From Clostridia bacterium (GTDB taxonomy: Bacteria > Bacillota > Clostridia > Oscillospirales > Acutalibacteraceae): a stretch of 64,000 nt of DNA. Where the stretch lies: positions 1-64,000 of the forward strand of contig JAGAOT010000013.1 of assembly GCA_017623615.1 (NCBI GenBank), given 5' to 3'. The notes beneath the pieces are model-generated. The model did not search any database. It was not told where the DNA came from and saw nothing but the letters and a program-made list of their open reading frames with translations. This document shows positions 8,249 to 16,703 of this stretch, piece after piece (position 1 is the stretch's first letter; each line of letters opens with the position of its first letter). Made by a program: the position numbers and the translations under genes.

Positions 8249-9623
8249 AAGAGTAAGCACAAAGAAAAAAATCCTTTGCCTTTTGCTGGCTCTTGTGTGT
8301 GCGTTTTCGGTTGCGGCTCCTTGTTATGCTCCCACGGCTTCGGCGCAGGAGAGTCTTGAAGATTTGAGAAATCAAATTGATGATTTGGAGAACGAAATAA
8401 TCGAAGACAACAAGGCTTTGCAAGAGGTTCAGGACGATATAAAAACCAATGAGCAAAAGCTTAATTCGCTTAACAAACAGCTTGATAAGATTTCAAAACA
8501 GGTTGACCTTATCATGGACAGCATCAGCATTCTCAACGACGATATCGACGATTTGCAGAATGACATTGACCTGCTGCAGGCAAAGATAAACGAAACCGAT
8601 ACTCAAATCACCGAGATTGAAATTCAGATTGGCGAAACAGAGTTTTTGATGGACAGCACCCGCGAGGTTCTTCTTGCAAGAATCCGCGAAAACTATATGT
8701 CCGGCGAGGCATCAACGGTTGAGCTTCTGCTCACAAGCGGCGACCTTTCAACATTTTTTGCGAGAAAAGAGCTTATAACCCGCGTTTCGGAAAATGATGC
8801 AAAGCTCATAACCGAGCTTACCGATAAGATTAACGAGCTTGCAGAGCTTCAGACAGAGCTTGAAGCAAAGAAAACAACTCTCGAAGAGTCCAAGGCAGAG
8901 TTCGATGTTCAGATGGATAACCTCAGCGAAAGGCAGACCGAGCTTGAGGACAGCAAAAAGGCTCAGCAGCAAAAGCAGAGCGATGCCGCAGAGAAATACC
9001 GCGAGGTTGAAAACATCATAAGCGAGCTTGATAAGGACAGCGAAGAATATAAAAAGCAGATTAAAAGAAAAGAAGCCGAGAGAGAAGCTCTCGAAGCCGA
9101 AATCGATGCAATCATCAAGGCGGAGGGCTCACAGGTCGGCGATATTCCCGACGAGGAATACGAAAACGACGGCGAGCTTGGCTGGCCTCTCAAAGAAAGA
9201 TGCACAATAACCGCGGGATATCCTTATTATCCGAGCGGCGGACGCCATTGGGGCATTGACATCTGCCTTTGCACAAAGAGCGGAAGCACGAGAGATTCCA
9301 ACGGCAACAGCCTTTCATACGGCGAGCCTTATTACGCCGCGCAGGGCGGTGAGGTAATCATCGCGGACTGGCACAGCAGCTTCGGCAACTATGTTGTTGT
9401 TGACCACGGTGACGGTAAACAGACCCTTTATGCGCATTCAAAATCGCTGAATGTCAAAAAGGGCGATATCGTTAAAAAGGGTCAGCAGCTCGGTCTTATG
9501 GGCGACACGGGCAATGTTACCGGACCCCACCTTCATTTCGAAGTTCGAATCAAAAAAGCGGACGGCAGCGTAAACAGAGTTAATCCTCTCGATTATGTAT
9601 CAAAGCCGTCATATGTTATCTAA
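8229..9623 (+). CDS. Coiled-coil M23 peptidoglycan hydrolase (EnvC/CwlO/PcsB-like FtsEX partner)
   Basis: Predicted secreted murein endopeptidase switched on by FtsEX. After a signal peptide (hydrophobic stretch CLLLALVCAFSVAAP, cleavage near ASAQE) come about 250 residues of Glu/Lys/Leu-rich coiled coil (residues 40-290), then an M23 domain at about 318-455. The zinc ligands are present: HWGID (H-x3-D) and HLHFE (H-x-H), so unlike Escherichia coli EnvC it should be catalytically active. The start is one of three in-frame TTG codons (8229, 8232, 8238) behind AAGGAAAGGAAG; the first is given. The gene overlaps the end of ftsX by about 20 bases. An alternative name would be a PcsB-like hydrolase, but PcsB uses a CHAP domain, absent here. 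Confidence 0.93.
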   Translation: MLSLKNKRVSTKKKILCLLLALVCAFSVAAPCYAPTASAQESLEDLRNQIDDLENEIIEDNKALQEVQDDIKTNEQKLNSLNKQLDKISKQVDLIMDSISILNDDIDDLQNDIDLLQAKINETDTQITEIEIQIGETEFLMDSTREVLLARIRENYMSGEASTVELLLTSGDLSTFFARKELITRVSENDAKLITELTDKINELAELQTELEAKKTTLEESKAEFDVQMDNLSERQTELEDSKKAQQQKQSDAAEKYREVENIISELDKDSEEYKKQIKRKEAEREALEAEIDAIIKAEGSQVGDIPDEEYENDGELGWPLKERCTITAGYPYYPSGGRHWGIDICLCTKSGSTRDSNGNSLSYGEPYYAAQGGEVIIADWHSSFGNYVVVDHGDGKQTLYAHSKSLNVKKGDIVKKGQQLGLMGDTGNVTGPHLHFEVRIKKADGSVNRVNPLDYVSKPSYVI

Positions 9624-9636
9624 AGGATAATTTTTT

Positions 9637-10842
9637 ATGAATAAAAAGATTTCGTTGGGCATCTGCATTTCGCTGATAATTATGGCAATAACAGCAACCT
9701 TTGCGATAACAATGGTTGTTTCAAAGCAGATTTATGACAGCATTATCAGCAACATTTCGCAGCGCTCACAAACCTATGAATCAGTTGATGAAATCAGCAA
9801 AATAGTTTCCAACTATTTTTACGGCTCTGTTGAGGACCAAAGCAAGCTCAATGCCGCATTGGCGGAGGGCTATGTTAACGGCCTCGGCGACGGCAACAGC
9901 CTTTATCTCAATTCCTCCGAGTATGCTTCATACACAGCGAAGCTTCAGGGCGGAATCATGGGTATAGGCGTTGAAACCGCTTTTGACTATTATTCGGGCG
10001 ATTTCGTTATTACGCATGTATATGACGATTCACCTGCGGAAAAAGCCGGTCTTAAAGAGCGAGATGTAATAACGGCGATTGATAATGCAGCTGTTACAAT
10101 GGGCAATTATTCGCTCCTGCGTGAAAAGCTTTACGGCGACAAACTTATGTCAGTTAAAGTTGAATATGAGAGAAACGGTGAAACAAAGGTTGTTGAGCCG
10201 ATGCTCGGCTTTTCAATCCCCAGCATAAGCGGCAGGCTTGAAAGCAATGTCGGTTATATAAGAATAAGCGGTTTTTATAAAAATACCGCATCCGAATTTA
10301 AGAGCATGGCGCAAAAGCTTATTGAGCAGGGCGCGGAAAGCCTTATATTCGATGTCCGCAACACCTCGGACGGCAGTATCGACTACGCTGCAGAGGTTGT
10401 GGATGTTATTGTTCCCGCAATTTCGGGCAACATTGCCGTTGTTAAGGATAAAAACGGTAATGTATACAAAGATAAGATTTATACGGCAGAAAACAGCAAT
10501 ATTACCATGCCCTTTGTTGTTCTTGTTAACGGCTACACAAGCGGACCTGCAGAGCTTTTCGCCTGCGACCTGCGTGACATCAGTCAGGCACAGCTTGTGG
10601 GCACAAAAACGGCGGGTGTCGGCACCATGCAGGAGCTTTTTGCTCTTGAGGACGGCGGAGCTGTTTTGCTGACTGTCGCGTTGGTTGAGCCAAAGGGCGG
10701 CGAAAACGCCGTTTATAACGGAAAGGGCATTGAGCCTGCGGTTACCGTCAGCCTCACATCGGGCGATGATTTGAATCTTGATTTGCTTACCCCGGAGCAG
10801 GATAATCAGCTTCAGACGGCGTTGAATATGCTCGCGGCATAA
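9637..10842 (+). CDS. S41 (C-terminal processing) protease homologue with PDZ domain, probably inactive
   Basis: A 401-residue CtpA/CtpB-family protein. An N-terminal membrane segment (residues 7-28) anchors it outside the membrane; a PDZ domain lies at about 105-190 (VETAFDYYSGDFVITHVYDD and SPAEKAGLKERDVITAID), and the S41 core at 205-370. In active CtpB-type enzymes a Ser and a Lys 25 residues apart form the dyad (Ser in SASE, Lys in TFGKG). Here the matching positions read Gly303 (in NGYTSGPAE, with Ser302 beside it) and Val328 (in KTAGVGTMQ), so the dyad is lost while the surrounding fold motifs stay. It follows the hydrolase by 13 bases; Bacillus ftsEX is likewise followed by ctpB. It may serve as a binding scaffold. 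A one-residue shift in the alignment could restore Ser302 but not the Lys. Confidence 0.85.
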   Translation: MNKKISLGICISLIIMAITATFAITMVVSKQIYDSIISNISQRSQTYESVDEISKIVSNYFYGSVEDQSKLNAALAEGYVNGLGDGNSLYLNSSEYASYTAKLQGGIMGIGVETAFDYYSGDFVITHVYDDSPAEKAGLKERDVITAIDNAAVTMGNYSLLREKLYGDKLMSVKVEYERNGETKVVEPMLGFSIPSISGRLESNVGYIRISGFYKNTASEFKSMAQKLIEQGAESLIFDVRNTSDGSIDYAAEVVDVIVPAISGNIAVVKDKNGNVYKDKIYTAENSNITMPFVVLVNGYTSGPAELFACDLRDISQAQLVGTKTAGVGTMQELFALEDGGAVLLTVALVEPKGGENAVYNGKGIEPAVTVSLTSGDDLNLDLLTPEQDNQLQTALNMLAA

Positions 10843-10889
10843 AATAAAAACAGCTAAAAAGAAATATAAAAATTTCCTTATATCAAATT

Positions 10890-10940
10890 AAAAGCGACTT
10901 GCAAGGATGAAAAATCCGATGCAAGCCGCTTAATTTTTTA
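10890..10940. terminator. Bidirectional terminator between the S41 gene and gdhA
   Basis: AAGCGACTTGCA (about 10892-10903) pairs with TGCAAGCCGCTT (about 10920-10931) with one mismatch, followed by TTTTTTA; A-rich sequence on the other side lets it also serve the convergent gdhA. Confidence 0.75.
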
Positions 10941-10979
10941 TTCGATTTCTTTTGTTCTTCGCTTATTGATGCAGCGCCA

Positions 10980-12323
10980 TCAGATAAGTCCCTGTGCCAT
11001 CATTGCATCAGCAACCTTGATGAAGCCTGCGATGTTTGCGCCTGCAACAAGGTCGTAGCCGAGGCCGTACTGCTCTGCCGCAGCAGCGGAGTTGTCATGA
11101 ATATTCTTCATAATCTGCTTGAGCTTTGCGTCAACCTCTTCTGCAGTCCAGCTGTATCTCATTGAGTTCTGGCTCATTTCGAGAGCGGAAACAGCAACGC
11201 CGCCTGCGTTAACTGCCTTTGAGGGAGCAACCGCCTTGCAGTTAGCCTTGAGGTATGCAAGAGCATCGTTGGTGGTAGGCATGTTGGCAACTTCAATATA
11301 ATAAGGAACACCGTTTGCAACAAGCTTTTCAGCCTCTGCCATCTTGATTTCGTTCTGTGTTGCGCAGGGCATTGCAACGTCAACCTTAACGCCCCAGGGC
11401 TTTTCGCCGGGGAAGAATTCGCAGCCGAATTTGTCTGCGTAATCCTGAACCTTATCTCTGCCTGATGCTCTCATTTCAAGCATGTAGTCAATCTTTTCGG
11501 GTGTGTTGATGCCGTCTGCATCATAAACATAGCCGTCGGGGCCTGAAATTGTAACAACCTTGCCGCCGAGTTCTGAAATCTTTTTAACTGCACCCCATGC
11601 AACATTGCCGAAGCCGGAGATTGCAAAGGTCTTGCCCTTGATTTCTTCGCCGAAATGCTTGAGCATTTCAACTGCATAGTATGTTGCGCCAAAGCCGGTT
11701 GCTTCGGGTCTGATGAGTGAGCCGCCGTAGGGGATGCCCTTGCCGGTGAGAACGCCGTTTTCGAAAGCACCTTTAATGCGTCTGTACTGACCGTAGAGAT
11801 AACCAATCTCTCTGCCGCCAACGCCGATATCGCCCGCGGGCACGTCAACGTCGGGACCGATGTGTCTGTAAAGCTCTGTCATAAATGCCTGGCAGAAGCG
11901 GAGAATTTCAGAATCGCTCTTTCCTCTGGGGTCAAAATCGGAGCCGCCCTTTGCACCGCCGATGGGAAGACCGGTGAGGCTGTTTTTGAAGGTCTGCTCA
12001 AAGCCGAGGAACTTCATGATGCCGCTGTAAACCGAGGGATGAAAACGAAGACCGCCCTTGTAGGGACCGATTGCGCCGTTGAACTGAACTCTGTAGCCTG
12101 TGTTAACATTAACGTTGCCGTTGTCGTCAACCCATGTTACTCTGAAAGTAATCTGTCTTTCGGGCTCTGCCATTCTTTCAAGCAAAGCGTTCTTTTCATA
12201 TTCGGGATGCTGTTCGATAACGGGAGCGATTGATTCGAAAACCTCTGTTACGGTTTGAACGAATTCGGGCTCGTTTGCGTGCTTTTTTGCCACCTCAGCG
12301 ATGACTTTCTCTACATAACTCAA
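10980..12323 (-). CDS. gdhA: Glutamate dehydrogenase (family 1, NAD(P)-dependent)
   Basis: Interconverts 2-oxoglutarate plus ammonia and glutamate in the cytosol. The start is the TTG at 12323: GAAGGAG lies eight nucleotides upstream and the resulting protein (MSYVEKVIAEVAKKH, 447 residues) matches hexameric bacterial GDH length; a longer open frame upstream is leader. The substrate-binding GPYKGGLRFHPSV and catalytic GLPIGGAKGGSDFDP motifs are intact, as is the FAISGFGNVAWGA dinucleotide-binding segment. Such hexameric enzymes in clostridia usually assimilate ammonia with NADPH, but the cofactor is not settled here. A promoter (TTGCAT-17-TAAAAT) lies at 12404-12432, leaving a leader of about 75 nt. 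Confidence 0.97.
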   Translation of the reverse strand: MSYVEKVIAEVAKKHANEPEFVQTVTEVFESIAPVIEQHPEYEKNALLERMAEPERQITFRVTWVDDNGNVNVNTGYRVQFNGAIGPYKGGLRFHPSVYSGIMKFLGFEQTFKNSLTGLPIGGAKGGSDFDPRGKSDSEILRFCQAFMTELYRHIGPDVDVPAGDIGVGGREIGYLYGQYRRIKGAFENGVLTGKGIPYGGSLIRPEATGFGATYYAVEMLKHFGEEIKGKTFAISGFGNVAWGAVKKISELGGKVVTISGPDGYVYDADGINTPEKIDYMLEMRASGRDKVQDYADKFGCEFFPGEKPWGVKVDVAMPCATQNEIKMAEAEKLVANGVPYYIEVANMPTTNDALAYLKANCKAVAPSKAVNAGGVAVSALEMSQNSMRYSWTAEEVDAKLKQIMKNIHDNSAAAAEQYGLGYDLVAGANIAGFIKVADAMMAQGLI

Positions 12324-12403
12324 AAGTAACACTCCTTCTATAAACTGCCGCAAAAAAAGACAGCTTCTTAACTGAATAAATAACGGGAAACCGTTTGAAT
12401 AGT

Positions 12404-12432
12404 ATTTTATACCTATATTCAAAAAAATGCAA
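12404..12432 (-). promoter_or_regulatory. Sigma-A-type promoter of gdhA
   Basis: Minus-strand TTGCAT (12432-12427), 17-nt spacer, TAAAAT (12409-12404); identical hexamers to the gap promoter. Confidence 0.75.
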
Positions 12433-12580
12433 CAAAAAAAGTTGTTTCTTTCATAATTTTGTTAAAAAAACATAAAAACGTGTATAAAAACCGCTTGGTT
12501 TTGCAACATACGGTTAATAATCTTTCATAAATCCTGCATAGATATTGATTTTTGCAGGAATTTGTGCATTAAAATGCATC

Positions 12581-12609
12581 TTGAATTAAGCTTTGATATT
12601 TGATATAAT
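12581..12609 (+). promoter_or_regulatory. Promoter of the structured RNA upstream of rarA
   Basis: TTGAAT (12581-12586), a 17-nt spacer and perfect TATAAT (12604-12609). Transcription should start near 12616, exactly where the closing stem of the RNA begins. Confidence 0.8.
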
Positions 12610-12615
12610 CAATAT

Positions 12616-12892
12616 AGAGTGACGGGGGCAATCCGAACTATGCCTGAAAGCGAGTCTTTTCAATGCTTTTCGGCGTTTCATGATTGAAAGGCGTCAGCCT
12701 TCCTGCTCACTCAATCGCCAAAAATCATTTTAAAATCCTTCGCTTTCAGGTCGAAGATTTTTTATCGTGGGGATTTTTGGCTTATCAAGGCGCAAAACGG
12801 AGCAAATCCTTGACGGATTTGCGAGTATTTTAACGACGATAAGGCGGAAATCATCCGATAAAAAACACAGTTCGGATTACTCCCGCCACTCT
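12616..12892 (+). ncRNA. Structured RNA (about 277 nt) upstream of rarA, 6S-like by position
   Basis: No open frame, but strong base pairing. The two ends form a 24-position closing stem: 12616-12639 pairs with 12869-12892 with 21 Watson-Crick pairs, one G-U and two A-C mismatches. Inside lie an 11-bp perfect stem (12643-12653 with 12740-12750), a 10-bp perfect stem (12758-12767 with 12856-12865), a 7-of-8 stem (12779-12786 with 12838-12845) and an apical hairpin GCAAATCC/GGATTTGC (12802-12809 with 12815-12822). This gives a two-armed RNA on a long closing helix. A clear promoter starts at the helix. In Bacillus a 6S RNA gene lies beside the rarA homologue (from memory), so 6S is the first guess, but the length and forked shape are unusual for 6S. 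No terminator separates it from rarA; it could be processed from, or be the leader of, the rarA transcript. Confidence 0.72.
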
Positions 12893-12920
12893 AATATATG
12901 CAGAAAGGTAAGGGAATGTT

Positions 12921-14186
12921 ATGTCGGCACCGCTTGCGGACAGGCTCCGCCCCAAGAAAATTGAAGATATAATCGGTCAGCCGCATTTGCTCAGCGAGGG
13001 CAAGCCGCTTCGCAACATTATCGAATCGGGCGAATTGCCGAACATGGTGTTTTACGGTCCTCCTGGGGTTGGCAAAACAACTCTTGCAAGCATAATCGCC
13101 AAAAAGACAGACCGCCATCTGGTAAAGCTTAACGGCACAACGGCGGGAACGGCCGACATCAAAGAGGTTGTTGCAAAGCTTGATACTTTTATTGCCCCCA
13201 ACGGCATTTTACTTTATCTCGACGAAATTCAGTATTTCAACAAAAAACAGCAGCAAACTCTGCTTGAATATATCGAAAACGGCGCGATAACGCTGATTGC
13301 TTCCACAACTGAAAATCCCTATTTTTATGTTTACAGCGCAATTCTCAGCCGCTCCACGGTGTTTGAATTCAAAAGCGTAACGCCATCCGAGGCGGAAAAA
13401 GCGGTTGTGCGCGCGTTCGATTTTATGGCGCAGGACAGGGGAGAGGAATATTCTGTTGAAAACGGCGTTTATTCCCATATCGCAACCGCAAGCGCGGGTG
13501 ACGTGCGCAAGGCGATAAACAGCGTTGAGCTTTGCGTGCTTTCGGCAAACAGCGAAAACGGCAAAAAGCTTATCACTCTTGAAAATGCAAAATCCCTCAC
13601 TCAAAAAAGTGCAATGAGATATGATAAGGACGGCGATGAGCACTACGACATAATTTCCGCTTATCAGAAATCCATGCGCGGGTCAGACCCCGATGCCGCC
13701 GTGCATTATCTTGCAAGGCTGCTTGAAGCGGGCGATTTGCCCTCGGCTTGCAGACGTCTTTTGGTCTGTGCATGCGAGGATGTCGGTCTTGCTTATCCGC
13801 AGATAATCCCAATCGTTAAAGCAGCGGTGGATTCCGCCATGATGCTCGGCTTGCCCGAAGCAAGAATGCCCCTTGCCGATGCGGTTGTGCTTGTTGCAAC
13901 AAGCCCGAAATCAAACACGGCATACGGCGCGATTAACTCCGCAATGGCTGATGTTTCGGCGGGCAGAACGGGTCCCGTGCCCCGTCAGCTTCAAAACATG
14001 CATTATGACGGAGAGGATAACCCCAACAAGGGTCAGTTTTATAAATATGCCCACGATTTCCCCGGCCATTGGGTTGACCAGCAGTATCTGCCCGACGCCA
14101 TAAAACATAAGAAATATTATGAATTCGGCGACAACAAAAACGAGCAGGCAGCAAAGGAATATTGGGCAAGAATTAAAAAGAGATAA
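12921..14186 (+). CDS. rarA: Replication-associated recombination protein A (MgsA/RarA AAA+ ATPase)
   Basis: Clamp-loader-like AAA+ ATPase that acts at stalled replication forks together with SSB. It starts MSAPLADRLRPKKIEDIIGQ, the conserved family start. Walker A is GPPGVGKTT (residues 46-54), Walker B is LYLDEI, sensor 1 lies in LIASTTENPYF, and the C-terminal tetramerisation domain carries CACEDVGLAYPQ and the PNKGQFYKYAHDFPGHWVDQ segment. The 421 residues match the family. AAGGGA precedes the ATG by five nucleotides. Only about 28 bases separate the start from the end of the structured RNA, so both may share one transcript. A perfect 16-bp hairpin ends the gene. Confidence 0.97.
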   Translation: MSAPLADRLRPKKIEDIIGQPHLLSEGKPLRNIIESGELPNMVFYGPPGVGKTTLASIIAKKTDRHLVKLNGTTAGTADIKEVVAKLDTFIAPNGILLYLDEIQYFNKKQQQTLLEYIENGAITLIASTTENPYFYVYSAILSRSTVFEFKSVTPSEAEKAVVRAFDFMAQDRGEEYSVENGVYSHIATASAGDVRKAINSVELCVLSANSENGKKLITLENAKSLTQKSAMRYDKDGDEHYDIISAYQKSMRGSDPDAAVHYLARLLEAGDLPSACRRLLVCACEDVGLAYPQIIPIVKAAVDSAMMLGLPEARMPLADAVVLVATSPKSNTAYGAINSAMADVSAGRTGPVPRQLQNMHYDGEDNPNKGQFYKYAHDFPGHWVDQQYLPDAIKHKKYYEFGDNKNEQAAKEYWARIKKR

Positions 14187-14189
14187 AAT

Positions 14190-14225
14190 GATAAAGGCTG
14201 TGTCCAAACGGACACAGCCTTTATC
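14190..14225. terminator. Hairpin terminator after rarA
   Basis: Perfect 16-bp inverted repeat GATAAAGGCTGTGTCC/GGACACAGCCTTTATC around an AAAC loop, just after the rarA stop and before the convergent FemABX gene. Confidence 0.8.
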
Positions 14226-14274
14226 AATATGGAGGATTTTGAGCGGCAAACTCGCTGTTTGCCGAGAAGTATTC

Positions 14275-15321
14275 TTATTTATTAAGGAGCTTTGCTCTTA
14301 TTTTGCGGGTGGATTTTGCGAGCTTCTGTGCTGCATTGACCGCCTTGAAGCCAATTTTATCGATTATCAAATCTGCTTCACCCATAAGCTCCATGTAGTC
14401 GTTGCAGAAGCCTTTTTTGAATTTGAATATGCCGTGGAGCGGGTTATCCTCGTCGGGGTAGCCGCCGCGGAAGTCATAATATTTGCAGCCGCTTTCCATT
14501 GCCCATTTAATCATTTCCCATTGCACAAGATAGTTGGGCATAACGTTGCGGTATTCGTTGGAGCTTGCGCCGTAGACATACCACACTTTGTCGCCGCAAA
14601 GCACATTGAGCGCGCCCGCAATGGGCTTGCCCTCGTAATATGCAAGATAAATTCGTGCGTTTTCGCCGAATGCATCCATAATGCGCTTGAAATATGAAAC
14701 ATCGCGGATAACAAAGTTGTCGCGGTTGCCCGTAACAAGCATGAGCTTGTGGAAATCCTCGCAAGCCTCTGCGCCTTTGACCTCAACGGTTACGCCCTTT
14801 CTTGCGGAAAGGCGGATGTTGTAGCGGGTTTTGGGGTGAAATTCCGCCATTAGCTCATCTTCGGTTTTGCCGCCCACTTCAAGGCGGAAAATGTAGCGCG
14901 ACTGTATTGTGTCAAACCCTGCGCTGTGCTCCTTGAACTTGAAGCCGAGCTCTTCAAGCAATGCGATGTATGCGGAGTTTGAAGCAAGGGTGTCGGTGTC
15001 AATCTTAAAGGTATATGCCTTGTTTTTGATGCCGTATTCTTTGGCGGCGGTCAAAAGCTCTCTGACCGTTTCCGTGTCACCGAGGTCGCAGACGGGTCCG
15101 CGCGGCGAATACATCATTTTAAACGGTGTCATGGGAATCTGGCGCAGCAAAACGGCGCAGACACCCTTTATTTTTCCGGCGGCGTCACGGGCGATAAATC
15201 CCGTCCATTCCCATTCTTTCTTTACCTTTCCCCATGCGGAGGATTGCTGCATGTGTCCCTTGGGATGCGAGCTTATAAAGCTGTCAAATTCCTGCGCATT
15301 TTCGATTCTTACAATTTCCAT
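14275..15321 (-). CDS. FemABX-family aminoacyltransferase (peptidoglycan bridge formation)
   Basis: Predicted to add an amino acid from aminoacyl-tRNA to lipid-linked peptidoglycan precursor at the inner membrane face, as in the Fem/MurM family. The start is the ATG at 15321 because GGAGAAGG lies directly upstream; an ATG at 15336 is less likely. Two tandem GNAT-like folds are visible: residues 1-150 (PKGHMQQSSAWGKVKKEWEW, then MMYSPRGPVCD) and 165-330 (FHPKTRYNIRLSARKGV, IAGALNVLCGDKVWYVYGAS, YYDFRGG, GIFKFKKGF). No coiled-coil insert is obvious. It follows the CCA-adding enzyme gene by 11 bases and should be cotranscribed. The transferred amino acid cannot be told. Confidence 0.9.
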   Translation of the reverse strand: MEIVRIENAQEFDSFISSHPKGHMQQSSAWGKVKKEWEWTGFIARDAAGKIKGVCAVLLRQIPMTPFKMMYSPRGPVCDLGDTETVRELLTAAKEYGIKNKAYTFKIDTDTLASNSAYIALLEELGFKFKEHSAGFDTIQSRYIFRLEVGGKTEDELMAEFHPKTRYNIRLSARKGVTVEVKGAEACEDFHKLMLVTGNRDNFVIRDVSYFKRIMDAFGENARIYLAYYEGKPIAGALNVLCGDKVWYVYGASSNEYRNVMPNYLVQWEMIKWAMESGCKYYDFRGGYPDEDNPLHGIFKFKKGFCNDYMELMGEADLIIDKIGFKAVNAAQKLAKSTRKIRAKLLNK

Positions 15322-15332
15322 ACCTTCTCCTT

Positions 15333-16673
15333 TCACAGCTTTGCAAGCTGTTTTGCTCTTTTTATCAGTAATTCTTTATTGTTTTCGAGTTTATCCTCCA
15401 TCACCTCATCAAGAAGGACGGTGAGTATTTCGCCCATGGCGGGGGAGGGGATAATCCCTGCCTCGGCAAGTTCTTTTCCGTTAACGGCAAGGTCGCTTAT
15501 CTTGAAGCAGGCATTTTCGTTTTCAATTTCTTCAAGTGTTTTTTTGCCAATCTCGTTTTCGGCAAGGCTTTCTTTCAAAAATTTCGGGTTTTGCGCCGAA
15601 ACATCGGCTTCTCTGACAAGAAAAAGCTCCTTCACCGTGTCAATTCCGAGACGGGCTATATATTTTTTATAGGTTTTTTTGCTTATTTTATCGGGCAGAA
15701 AATCGTGGTGTTCAACCAGATTGCAGACATGCTCTCTGAATTTGTTGGAGGTTTTCAGCCGTGTCATGGCATCAAAAGCGATTTTTTTGCTTTCTTTGCC
15801 GTGAGAATAAAAGTGGTCAACGCCGTTTTCGTCCGTCGTTTTGCATTTCGGCTTTCCCGCGTCATGGAAAAGCATTGCAAAGCGCAGGGCAGGCTCCGGC
15901 GGAATATGCTCAACGGCGGCAACTGTGTGCCCCCAAACGTCAAAAACATGCCTTTCGTGGCTTTGAGTGCAGCCGTCGGTCGGTGCAAGCTCGGGTAAAA
16001 TATAAAATATAACTTCTTTGTATTCCCGCAGAATTTTGCCTGCGTTTTTGCCGCAGAGAAGCTTTGAAAGCTCCGTGAAAATCCGTTCAACTGAAATATT
16101 TGCCAACAGTCGGTAATTTTTCTTTATGCTTTTTGCTGTTTCGGGGTCAATTTCAAAACAAAGCACAGCCGCAAAGCGAAGCGCACGCAATATTCGCAGA
16201 GCATCCTCGCCGAAACGTCGGTCTGCTTCGCCGACACAGCGGATTACGCCGCGGTTGATGTCCTCTCTACCGCCAAACGGGTCAACAAAGCCCGCTTGCG
16301 GCGAATAAGCAATCGCGTTAACCGTGAAATCGCGCCGCGACAAGTCCTCGTCAATGCGTCGGGTGAAGTCAACCGAGTCGGGGTGGCGGTTGTCGGAATA
16401 GCCATTTTCAATGCGGAATGTCGTTATTTCGAGGCTCATGCCGTCGATGATAACTGTGACCGTGCCGTGCTTTAAGCCCGTTTCAACCGTTCTGTAATCC
16501 TTAAACAGCTCAAGCGTTTTGTTCGGCAGGGCAGAGGAAGCGATATCCCAGTCATGCACGGGTATGCCCATAAGAATATTTCGCACCGCTCCGCCGACGA
16601 TGAACGCGGAATGACCGCCGCTGCAGAGAATTTCCAATGCTCTATTGACTTGTGTCGGAATTTTTATTACCAT
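15333..16673 (-). CDS. tRNA nucleotidyltransferase / poly(A) polymerase family (CCA-adding enzyme)
   Basis: Class II nucleotidyltransferase that builds or repairs the 3' CCA end of tRNA. From the ATG at 16673 (MVIKIPTQVNRALEIL) the protein has 446 residues. The head domain shows GGAVRNILMG and the metal-binding DWD in HDWDIASSA; the RRDFTVNAIAY motif, DPFGGREDI and RILRALRFAA neck motifs follow. An HD domain (LFHDAGKPKCK at about residue 265) sits in the C-terminal half, as in many Firmicutes enzymes. The ribosome binding site is poor. The start is divergent from the ArsC-like gene only 30 bases away. Whether it adds all of CCA or only part cannot be told, since no second homologue is visible here. 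Confidence 0.92.
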   Translation of the reverse strand: MVIKIPTQVNRALEILCSGGHSAFIVGGAVRNILMGIPVHDWDIASSALPNKTLELFKDYRTVETGLKHGTVTVIIDGMSLEITTFRIENGYSDNRHPDSVDFTRRIDEDLSRRDFTVNAIAYSPQAGFVDPFGGREDINRGVIRCVGEADRRFGEDALRILRALRFAAVLCFEIDPETAKSIKKNYRLLANISVERIFTELSKLLCGKNAGKILREYKEVIFYILPELAPTDGCTQSHERHVFDVWGHTVAAVEHIPPEPALRFAMLFHDAGKPKCKTTDENGVDHFYSHGKESKKIAFDAMTRLKTSNKFREHVCNLVEHHDFLPDKISKKTYKKYIARLGIDTVKELFLVREADVSAQNPKFLKESLAENEIGKKTLEEIENENACFKISDLAVNGKELAEAGIIPSPAMGEILTVLLDEVMEDKLENNKELLIKRAKQLAKL

Positions 16674-16703
16674 AATAGTATTACCGTAAAAGGGGATTTT
16701 TAA

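Noticed and set aside
12324..12422. N-terminal extension of glutamate dehydrogenase
   Set aside because: The promoter -10 lies inside this stretch and GAAGGAG fits the TTG at 12323, giving the normal GDH start.
12616..12892. SRP RNA, tmRNA or RNase P RNA for the RNA before rarA
   Set aside because: No GGAA-type SRP apical hairpin, no tRNA-like ends with CCA, and the length and motifs do not fit RNase P.
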